Notes under the pieces: generated by a model
Databases searched by the model: none
Told to the model about the DNA's origin: nothing
The model's input: only the letters and a program-made list of their open reading frames with translations
Translations under genes and position numbers: made by a program
Shown: positions 57,627 to 64,000 of the stretch, one piece after another
How the letters are laid out: every line of letters begins with the position of its first letter
Position numbering within the stretch: position 1 is the first letter of the stretch
Assembly: GCF_014635985.1 (NCBI RefSeq)
Contig: NZ_BMDT01000001.1
Span: 1 to 64,000 of the forward strand
DNA length: 64,000 nt
Direction of reading: 5' to 3'
Source of the DNA: Enterococcus alcedinis
Lineage (GTDB): Bacteria > Bacillota > Bacilli > Lactobacillales > Enterococcaceae

Positions 57627-57950
57627 ATGGCTGAAAAAACGATTATGTTAGTCTGCTCTGCGGGGATGAGTACGAGTTTATTAGTAACTTCAATGCAAAA
57701 ATCAGCAACTGTAAATGAAATTGATGCGGATATTTTTGCGGTATCTGCTTCGGAAGCGAATCATTACTTAGAGAGCAAAAAAGTGGATGTTTTATTATTG
57801 GGGCCACAAGTTCGTTTTATGAAGGCTGATTTCGAAAAGCGTTTAGCGCCGATGGGGATTCCGTTGGAAATCATCAACATGGCTGACTATGGGATGATGA
57901 ATGGCGAGAAAGTTTTACAACAAGCATTAAGTTTAATCGAAAATAAATAA
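57627..57950 (+). CDS. Orphan PTS IIB component, lactose/cellobiose family
   Basis: 107 residues. The phosphorylated cysteine lies in the N-terminal loop IMLVCSAGMSTSLLV (Cys9), followed by a phosphatase-like fold with VLLLGPQVRF. EIIB proteins of this family pass phosphate from EIIA to a sugar held by EIIC. No EIIA or EIIC gene is near: upstream is the small DUF gene, downstream comFA. The ATG at 57627 (MAEKTIM) is chosen over the TTG at 57621, which is only about four bases from GGGAGAGAG. It is a monocistron with a near-consensus promoter and a terminator. It could be regulatory or pair with components elsewhere. Confidence 0.85.
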   Translation: MAEKTIMLVCSAGMSTSLLVTSMQKSATVNEIDADIFAVSASEANHYLESKKVDVLLLGPQVRFMKADFEKRLAPMGIPLEIINMADYGMMNGEKVLQQALSLIENK

Positions 57951-57956
57951 AAACAA

Positions 57957-57985
57957 AAAGCAAAGAAAAATCTTTGCTTTTTTTT
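57957..57985 (+). terminator. Terminator of the orphan IIB gene
   Basis: AAGCAAAGA and TCTTTGCTT pair around AAAA, followed by TTTTTT. Confidence 0.85.
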
Positions 57986-58009
57986 GTATATATTTTTGAG
58001 GTGAAAAAT

Positions 58010-59326
58010 ATGGAAGATTTGAAAGGTCGACAATTAGTTGTGCCGCTTCAACATCTAGTGGCTTATCCTGAAACACTGTTCGAATCCCGCGAAAGCATCC
58101 TTTTAGACAAAGATTTTCGTTGTCAGCGCTGTGGTTCTACGGTTGATAAGAAAGAGAATGCTCTACCAAGACAAGTCTTTTTTTGTTCCGAATGTCAAGA
58201 ATTTGGCAAGATAACGAGTGATTGTCGATTAGTCTACGCTAAAGTGTCAGAAGAAAAACATTCATTTAGAGAAGTCGCATTCACTTGGGTAGGGACTTTG
58301 ACTGAAACTCAGTCAATAATTGCCCGTCAGTTACAGAAAAATTATCAGCAAAAGACATCGACGCTGTTGTGGGCAGTTACTGGATCAGGAAAGACCGAGA
58401 TGATTTTCCCAACGATCCATTTAGCATTATCGCAAGGTGGGCGAGTTTGTGTCACGTCACCCAGGATCGATGTTTGCCGCGAGTTGTATCCACGCGTGGT
58501 TGAAGCTTTTCAAGCAGAACAGGTTTTGTTACTCTACGGAGAATCAACTGAAAAATATCGTTACACGGATTTGACTATTTGTACGACGCATCAGATGTTA
58601 CATTTTTATCAGGCGTTTGATCTAATTATCGTGGACGAAATTGATGCTTTTCCTTATGAAGGCAATCCGGTTTTACAATTTGCTCTTAAGAATGCTTTAA
58701 AGCCAAGTGGTCAATTGATTTATTTGACAGCGACACCACCGAATCAATTATTAGAGGAGGTGAAAGATTCTTTTGCGATTGAAAAATCACCGCTTCGTTT
58801 CCATCAAAGGCCGCTAATTGAGCCAGAATGCCTTTGGTATAATCACTGGGGAAAAGCCGGTGATACTTCTTTTTATTTTAAAAAATTTTATCGTAAAGTG
58901 TTGGAGTTGTTAAAAGATAATCATGTTTTAGTTTTTTGTCCGAGTATCGCATTTATGGAGAAATTAACCCGCAGAACACAAAAACAATTTGCGCTAGGAG
59001 GTGTGGAATCGGTTAGTTCAATGGATGAGGTTCGTGCAGAAAAAGTTCAAAAAATGCGAGAACAAGCTTACCAAGTCTTATTTTCGACAACGATCTTAGA
59101 GCGGGGTGTCACGTTTGAAAATATTTCAGTCATTGTAATCGGAGCAAACCACCCAGTCTACACGAAATCAGCTCTCGTTCAAATTGCTGGTCGAGTCGAT
59201 CGCAAAGGAGCGTTTCGACGTGGACGCGTTATTTTTTTCCATAATCAAAAAACACGTGACATTCGGCAAGCGTGTCGGGAAATTAAAAGTATGAATCAAT
59301 TAGCGAAAGCGTGGTTAGATGAATGA
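58010..59326 (+). CDS. comFA: Competence helicase ComFA
   Basis: 438 residues. ATP-driven DEAD-type translocase needed for DNA uptake during transformation. An N-terminal zinc finger with four cysteines (CQRCG, CSEC) precedes Walker A AVTGSGKTEM near residue 119. The DEAD-box variant is VDEIDAFP, motif III TATPP, and motif VI QIAGRVDRKG. The ATG at 58010 follows TGAGGTGAAA; the longer frame starts inside the upstream terminator. It overlaps comFC by four bases. Whether this strain is competent cannot be told from the window. Confidence 0.94.
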   Translation: MEDLKGRQLVVPLQHLVAYPETLFESRESILLDKDFRCQRCGSTVDKKENALPRQVFFCSECQEFGKITSDCRLVYAKVSEEKHSFREVAFTWVGTLTETQSIIARQLQKNYQQKTSTLLWAVTGSGKTEMIFPTIHLALSQGGRVCVTSPRIDVCRELYPRVVEAFQAEQVLLLYGESTEKYRYTDLTICTTHQMLHFYQAFDLIIVDEIDAFPYEGNPVLQFALKNALKPSGQLIYLTATPPNQLLEEVKDSFAIEKSPLRFHQRPLIEPECLWYNHWGKAGDTSFYFKKFYRKVLELLKDNHVLVFCPSIAFMEKLTRRTQKQFALGGVESVSSMDEVRAEKVQKMREQAYQVLFSTTILERGVTFENISVIVIGANHPVYTKSALVQIAGRVDRKGAFRRGRVIFFHNQKTRDIRQACREIKSMNQLAKAWLDE

Positions 59327-60000
59327 AGTGTACGTGGTGTCAGCAATTACAAATTCGTAATTTGACGATTACAGAAATACTATGCCCCTGGAACATTCAA
59401 GAGACGCGTTGTGCGCAATGCCAAGAAAAACTCAGTCCCATTGCAACACCGTGCTGTACCTTGTGTATGAAGCAAGGCCAATTAAGTTCGTGTGAAGAAT
59501 GTCAACTTTGGCAACAAAAATATCCTGCCTATTTATTTACACATCACGCTTTCTTTCAATATAATGACGCTTTTCATGATTGGATTTATCGTTACAAATT
59601 TCTAGGAGATTATCGTTTGCGTAAAACATTCTCAAAAGAAATTAGTCATTTTTTCAAGCAACATCCCAAATCGATTGTTTGTGCAATCCCTTTATCAAGT
59701 GAACGGCAAATAGAACGTGGATTTAATCAAAGTGAAGCGTTATTGTCGGCTGCTAATATCCCGACATTTGATTTATTGAAAAAGAGCCAACACACCCCTG
59801 CACAAGCACAAAAGAATCGACAAGAACGTCTATCGATGATACAACCTTTTGAAGCAACGACCTTGGCAGCAACAATTCAAGGAAAAGAAGTGGTGATTTT
59901 TGATGACGTTTATACGACTGGTCGGACATTATTTTATGCAGCAGAGACGTTAATGGTCTTTAAACCATTAAAAATCCTCACGTTATCGTTGGCTCGCTAG
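59323..60000 (+). CDS. comFC: Competence protein ComFC
   Basis: 225 residues. ComFC has a phosphoribosyltransferase-like fold and works with ComFA in DNA uptake. N-terminal cysteine pairs (CTWCQQ, CAQCQEK, CCTLC, CEEC) suggest zinc binding. The PRPP-type motif is VVIFDDVYTTGRTLFYA near residue 190, and ERGFNQSE and RLSMIQPFE are typical. It starts within the comFA stop (ATGA). hpf follows after 136 bases with its own promoter. Confidence 0.92.
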   Translation: MKCTWCQQLQIRNLTITEILCPWNIQETRCAQCQEKLSPIATPCCTLCMKQGQLSSCEECQLWQQKYPAYLFTHHAFFQYNDAFHDWIYRYKFLGDYRLRKTFSKEISHFFKQHPKSIVCAIPLSSERQIERGFNQSEALLSAANIPTFDLLKKSQHTPAQAQKNRQERLSMIQPFEATTLAATIQGKEVVIFDDVYTTGRTLFYAAETLMVFKPLKILTLSLAR

Positions 60001-60038
60001 GCTTCTTAAAAATAATTAAGATTTGGTAGCGATTTCTT

Positions 60039-60066
60039 TTGCATTTCTCATAAAGTTCGATATAAT
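60039..60066 (+). promoter_or_regulatory. Promoter of hpf
   Basis: TTGCAT (60039-60044) and TATAAT (60061-60066) at 16-base spacing, 71 bases upstream of hpf. Confidence 0.75.
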
Positions 60067-60136
60067 AGAAATAAGAAGAGGTGGAAAGAGTGGTCCTTCC
60101 ATTTTCTTTAATTGGTAGACGAAAGGGGCAATTGTT

Positions 60137-60691
60137 ATGTTTAGATATAATGTACGTGGAGAAAATATTGAAGTCACTGAGGCGATTAGAGATTATGTGG
60201 AGAAGAAAGTTGGAAAACTAGAGAGATACTTCTCAGATGTACCTAACGCAACTGCTCATATTAATCTAAAAGTTTATACTGAAAAAACAGCAAAAGTAGA
60301 AGTGACGATCCCACTACCTTTCTTAGTATTGCGAGCTGAAGAAACGTCACCAGATTTATACGCAAGTGTCGATTTGGTTGTTGATAAATTAGAACGTCAA
60401 ATTCGCAAATTTAAAACAAAAATCAACCGTAAAGCTCGAGAAACTGCAATTCCAGATGTACGTTCACAAGCAATCTTCGTTAATGGAGATGCGGAAGAAG
60501 AGAATGGTTCAGAACTAGAAATCGTTCGTACGAAACGACTATCATTGAAACCAATGGATAGCGAAGAAGCAGTTTTACAAATGAATATGCTAGGTCATAA
60601 CTTCTTCATTTTCGAAGACGCTGAGACAAACGGCACGAGTATCGTTTATCGTCGTAAAGATGGTAAATACGGTTTAATTGAAACAGATTAA
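60137..60691 (+). CDS. hpf: Ribosome hibernation promoting factor, long form
   Basis: 184 residues. Long HPF binds the 30S subunit and dimerises ribosomes to 100S particles in stationary phase. The N-terminal domain ([39 protein letters not shown]) binds the decoding site; after a linker of about 30 residues the C-terminal dimerisation domain ([33 protein letters not shown]) is intact. RBS AAAGGGGCAA precedes the ATG. It lies before secA, as in most Firmicutes, and has its own terminator. Confidence 0.95.
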   Translation: MFRYNVRGENIEVTEAIRDYVEKKVGKLERYFSDVPNATAHINLKVYTEKTAKVEVTIPLPFLVLRAEETSPDLYASVDLVVDKLERQIRKFKTKINRKARETAIPDVRSQAIFVNGDAEEENGSELEIVRTKRLSLKPMDSEEAVLQMNMLGHNFFIFEDAETNGTSIVYRRKDGKYGLIETD

Positions 60692-60704
60692 TCTTAAAAA
60701 AGAT

Positions 60705-60741
60705 AAAAGGTAAGAGTCGATTCTGGCTTTTACCTTTTTTT
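60705..60741 (+). terminator. Terminator of hpf
   Basis: AAAAGGTAA pairs with TTACCTTTT around a loop with a small inner stem, followed by TTT. The rest of the gap to secA contains a candidate TGaTAAAAT extended -10 at 60819-60827. Confidence 0.75.
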
Positions 60742-60892
60742 GTTCATAAATGAAGTGAAAACTTCGATGGTCTTTTTACATGGAATCAATAGAAAATGTG
60801 GCAATAACAAGAAACAAGTGATAAAATGGGATGAAGAAACTTATCATAACTAACTTGAAGAAGAATTGAAATAAAAGGAGATATACGTTGCA

Positions 60893-63388
60893 ATGGCCAA
60901 TTTTTTTAAAAATTTAATTGAAAACGATAAAAAAGAATTAAAACGTCTCGATCAAATGGCGAACCAAATTGAGTTGCTAGCTGATGAAATGAGCGGGCTT
61001 TCTGATGCCCAATTACAAGAAAAAACCAATGAATTTCGTACGCGTTACCAAAACGGGGAGACACTGGATGAGCTGTTAACAGAAGCTTTCGCAGTTGTAC
61101 GCGAAGCAGCAAAACGTGTCTTAGGTCTATATCCGTACCACGTTCAGTTAATGGGTGGGATTGTTTTACATGACGGTAATATTCCAGAAATGAGAACCGG
61201 AGAAGGTAAAACGTTGACAGCGACAATGCCAGTTTATTTAAATGCTTTAACTGGCGAGGGTGTCCATGTTGTGACGGTCAATGAGTATTTAGCGACTCGT
61301 GACTCGACTGAGATGGGTGAACTATATGAGTTTTTAGGTATGACGGTTGGATTAAATATTAACTCGAAATCTTCTGAAGAAAAACGTGCAGCTTATGCAT
61401 GTGACATTACTTATAGCACGAACAATGAGCTAGGTTTTGACTACTTAAGAGATAATATGGTTGTTTATCGCAATCAAATGGTTCAACGCCCATTGAATTT
61501 TGCGATTGTCGATGAGGTCGATTCCATTTTAATTGACGAGGCGAGAACACCCTTAATTATTTCGGGACAAGCTGAGAAATCGACAGCTTTATATGAGCGT
61601 GCAGACAATTTTGTTAAGCGCCTAAAAGAAGATGAAGATTACAAAATTGATATTCAATCAAAAACGATTACTTTAACAGAAGCTGGGATTGAAAAGGCTG
61701 AAGAAACGTTTGTTTTAGACAACTTATACGATATTGAAAATACTGCATTGACGCATCACTTAGATCAAGCATTACGAGCAAACTATATTATGTTGCTTGA
61801 TATTGATTATGTTGTTCAGGAAGGTAAAGTGTTAATTGTTGACCAATTTACTGGTCGTATTATGGATGGACGTCGTTACTCTGACGGTCTTCACCAAGCA
61901 ATTGAAGCGAAAGAAAATGTTGAGATTGAAGACGAAACGAAAACAATGGCTTCAATTACATTCCAAAACTTTTTCCGTATGTATAAAAAACTAGCGGGGA
62001 TGACTGGAACGGCTAAAACTGAAGAAGAAGAATTTAGAGAAATTTATAACATTCATGTTATTCAAATCCCGACAAACCGTGAAATTATTCGTGATGACCG
62101 TGCAGATTTACTGTACCCAACATTACAAAGTAAATTTGTGGCAGTTGTTGAAGACATCAAGGAACGCTACCGTAAGGGACAACCAATCTTAGTCGGAACG
62201 GTTGCAGTTGAAACATCGGAATATTTATCTGATTTATTAAACCAAGCGAAAGTTCCTCATGAAGTTTTAAACGCTAAAAATCACTTTAAAGAGGCCGAAA
62301 TTATCTTAAATGCCGGACAAAAAGGTGCTGTAACAATCGCAACAAACATGGCTGGGCGTGGAACGGATATTAAATTAGGTTTAGGCGTTGCAGAATTAGG
62401 TGGTCTTGCGGTCATCGGAACCGAGCGACATGAGTCTCGTCGTATCGATAACCAATTGCGTGGACGCTCAGGTCGTCAAGGGGATCCAGGTGTTTCTCAA
62501 TTTTATTTATCATTAGAAGATGATTTAATGCGTCGTTTTGGTTCAGATCGTATCAAAGCCTTTTTAGATCGTATGAATATTGATGAAGAAGACAGTGTAA
62601 TCCAAAGTAAGATGTTAACGAAACAAGTCGAGTCTGCACAAAAACGTGTTGAAGGTAACAACTATGATACACGTAAAAATGTTTTACAATATGATGATGT
62701 GATGCGTGAACAACGTGAAGTTATTTACCGTCAAAGACAGCAAGTGATTATGGAAACAGAAAACTTGTCACCACAATTAATGGGAATGGTTCAAAGAACA
62801 ATTGAGCGTTCAGTTGATGGTCATATGTCATTAGATGAAAATAAATTAAACTATGAAGGAATTGTCGATTTTGCGGGCAGTGTCCTAGTCCATGAAGACA
62901 GTATTTCTGTTGCCGATTTAGAAGGTAAGACTGCAGAGGAAGTCAAAGTTTATTTACTAGAAAGAGCGCAAGAAATTTTTGATGAAAAAGTTGCGCATCT
63001 AAATAGTCCGGAACAACTACTGGAGTTTGAAAAAGTTGTTATTCTACGTGTAGTTGATGCCAAATGGACGGATCATATTGATGCAATGGATCAATTACGT
63101 CAATCAGTCGGTCTTCGTGCATATGGACAAAATAATCCATTAGTTGAGTATCAAACAGAAGGCTATTCAATGTTTGAAGCAATGGTTGGAGCAATCGAAT
63201 ATGATGTTACGCGTCTCTTTATGAAAGCTGAGATTCGTCAAAACGTTCAAAGAGAACAAGTAGCTCCTGTTCAAGAAACAGCCGCGACAAATGAAGAATC
63301 ATTTGCACAAGTTGGACGTAATGATTTATGTCCATGTGGTAGCGGTAAAAAATTCAAAAACTGTCATGGCAGAAACAAACTAGTATAA
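60893..63388 (+). CDS. secA: Preprotein translocase ATPase SecA
   Basis: 831 residues. Motor that pushes unfolded precursors through SecYEG. Walker [15 protein letters not shown] near residue 101, DEAD-type [16 protein letters not shown] near 206, helicase motifs [13 protein letters not shown] and [10 protein letters not shown]. The C-terminal zinc motif [14 protein letters not shown] is complete. The ATG at 60893 is preceded by AAAGGAG at a rather long spacing of about 12 bases. Length is slightly below B. subtilis SecA (841). prfB follows after 186 bases, the conserved order. Confidence 0.96.
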   Translation: MANFFKNLIENDKKELKRLDQMANQIELLADEMSGLSDAQLQEKTNEFRTRYQNGETLDELLTEAFAVVREAAKRVLGLYPYHVQLMGGIVLHDGNIPEMRTGEGKTLTATMPVYLNALTGEGVHVVTVNEYLATRDSTEMGELYEFLGMTVGLNINSKSSEEKRAAYACDITYSTNNELGFDYLRDNMVVYRNQMVQRPLNFAIVDEVDSILIDEARTPLIISGQAEKSTALYERADNFVKRLKEDEDYKIDIQSKTITLTEAGIEKAEETFVLDNLYDIENTALTHHLDQALRANYIMLLDIDYVVQEGKVLIVDQFTGRIMDGRRYSDGLHQAIEAKENVEIEDETKTMASITFQNFFRMYKKLAGMTGTAKTEEEEFREIYNIHVIQIPTNREIIRDDRADLLYPTLQSKFVAVVEDIKERYRKGQPILVGTVAVETSEYLSDLLNQAKVPHEVLNAKNHFKEAEIILNAGQKGAVTIATNMAGRGTDIKLGLGVAELGGLAVIGTERHESRRIDNQLRGRSGRQGDPGVSQFYLSLEDDLMRRFGSDRIKAFLDRMNIDEEDSVIQSKMLTKQVESAQKRVEGNNYDTRKNVLQYDDVMREQREVIYRQRQQVIMETENLSPQLMGMVQRTIERSVDGHMSLDENKLNYEGIVDFAGSVLVHEDSISVADLEGKTAEEVKVYLLERAQEIFDEKVAHLNSPEQLLEFEKVVILRVVDAKWTDHIDAMDQLRQSVGLRAYGQNNPLVEYQTEGYSMFEAMVGAIEYDVTRLFMKAEIRQNVQREQVAPVQETAATNEESFAQVGRNDLCPCGSGKKFKNCHGRNKLV

Positions 63389-63395
63389 AACAATT

Positions 63396-63429
63396 ACTAG
63401 GGCAGGGAACTGCCCTAGTTTATTTTTTG
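63396..63429 (+). terminator. Terminator of secA
   Basis: ACTAGGGCAG and CTGCCCTAGT pair perfectly around GGAA, followed by TTATTTTTT. Confidence 0.88.
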
Positions 63430-63477
63430 TAAACAAAGGATGTAAAAAGAGTGGTAAACTTCGATAAATAAGCAAAG

Positions 63478-63513
63478 ATCTGAAAAAATGGCACTTTCAT
63501 TTTTCTTCAGATA
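63478..63513 (+). other. Hairpins in the prfB leader
   Basis: ATCTGAA/TTCAGAT with an extension AAATG/CATTT forms a stem of about 12 bp, followed at 63522-63538 by a small GAGCA/TGCTC hairpin with TTTTA. They lie 37-97 bases before the prfB start. Confidence 0.5.
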
Positions 63514-63574
63514 GGCTTATTTTGAGCAGTTGCTCTTTTAGATCAATTTTACTAAAAAGAAAGAAGGAATTTAA

Positions 63575-64000
63575 ATGGAATTAGCAGACATTCGTCATCG
63601 GTTATCTGACTTAAATCAAAAAATCATCAGCTTTAGGGGGTCTCTTTGACTTAGATCGATTGGAAGAAGAGATTGCAGAAGTTGAACATCAAATGAGTGA
63701 ACCTGGATTTTGGGATGATAGTATGGCAGCTCAGGCAGTCATTAATGAACATAATGCCAATAAAGATACTTTTGGACGTTTCCATCGTTTAGCAACCAAA
63801 GTGGAAGAACTAGAACTGATGCTAGAGATGGTGCAAGAAGACCCAGATCCTGAGATGGAAGCAGAACTAGTTGAAGGACTAAAAGAATTAACCGATGAAA
63901 TGAATCTATATGAATTGTCCTTATTACTTGATGGTCCTTATGATCATAATAATGCGATTGTTGAACTCCATCCTGGTGCTGGTGGAACAGAATCACAAGA
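63575..64000 (+). CDS. prfB: Peptide chain release factor 2, programmed frameshift, cut by window end
   Basis: RF2 recognises UGA and UAA stop codons. The ATG at 63575 (RBS GAAGGAAT) opens 24 codons (MELADIRHRLSDLNQKIISF then RGSL) followed by an in-frame TGA at 63647. Reading then shifts +1 at CTT-TGA-C and continues as DLDRLEEEIAEVEHQMSEPG to the window end, which falls inside the LHPGAGGTESQ region. The GGQ catalytic motif lies beyond. This is the classical autoregulatory frameshift, so it is not a broken gene. RF2 shortage raises frameshifting and RF2 synthesis. Confidence 0.95.
63635..63650 (+). promoter_or_regulatory. prfB +1 frameshift site
   Basis: An internal Shine-Dalgarno-like AGGGGG (63635-63640) stands three bases before CTTTGAC (63644-63650), the universal prfB slippery site. 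Confidence 0.95.

Noticed and set aside
63488..63505. Possible sigma-54 -24/-12 promoter (TGGCAC)
   Set aside because: TGGCAC is followed by TTTCATTTTT, without the -12 TTGC element; it is part of a leader hairpin.
63647..63649. prfB as a pseudogene with a premature stop
   Set aside because: The stop is the programmed frameshift site with all required signals; the +1 frame continues as normal RF2.

Overview
The window is AT-rich, gene-dense DNA from a low-GC Gram-positive bacterium. The evidence for Lactobacillales is a cggR-gapA-pgk-tpiA-eno block without gpm, the murA-epuA pair, secG-est-rnr-smpB, comFA-comFC-hpf-secA-prfB and small families typical of lactic acid bacteria. An enterococcal, vagococcal or carnobacterial relative fits best, helped by the presence of rpoN, an atp operon beginning at atpB and a 3D-domain wall protein. 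This placement is inferred from gene content and order, not from a database search. Nearly everything is chromosomal core. I see no phage, insertion sequence, CRISPR array or defence island.

Layout. 0.3-7.4 kb: a UgpABCE-like ABC importer whose operon also encodes an RNase J-like metallo-beta-lactamase-fold hydrolase and a cytosolic UshA-like metallophosphoesterase. 7.4-7.65 kb: two tandem copies of a 115-bp palindromic repeat plus a degenerate third. 7.7-15.6 kb: FAD oxidoreductase and rnhC (minus strand), then zapA-cvpA-mutS2, trxA and uvrC. 15.8-20 kb: an ABC exporter with an anchored hydrolase, gloA and a NUDIX gene. 20-24.3 kb: HAD phosphatase, HD phosphohydrolase and lipL (minus), then ywiB and rpoE. 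24.4-27.9 kb: an RpiR regulator divergent from a Gfo/Idh/MocA gene, tRNA-Arg and rpoN. 28-33.7 kb: the glycolytic operon with a CggR-type operator. 33.8-40 kb: racemase, two acetyltransferases, secG-est-rnr-smpB. 40.2-48.7 kb: the complete F1Fo ATP synthase operon, a DUF1146 gene, murA and epuA. 49-50.1 kb: 3D-domain protein and yidD. 50.3-55.6 kb: a branched-chain amino acid importer (livJHMGF) with a CBS-ACT protein and a CodY-like box at the promoter. 55.7-64 kb: small genes, tRNA-Tyr and tRNA-Gln, yigZ, an orphan PTS IIB gene, comFA-comFC, hpf, secA and the start of prfB with its programmed frameshift.

How it works together. The window covers energy supply (lower glycolysis, ATP synthase), envelope and secretion (murA, secG, secA, yidD), DNA repair and competence (mutS2, uvrC, comF) and nutrient uptake (Ugp-like and Liv importers). 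A recurring feature is a strong intrinsic terminator placed inside an operon where almost no room is left for a new promoter: solute-binding protein|phosphoesterase, gapA|pgk, atpE|atpF and livJ|livH. This looks like a way to make the upstream, high-demand product in excess. The least described items are the importer/hydrolase/phosphoesterase gene set at the left end and the palindromic repeat next to it.
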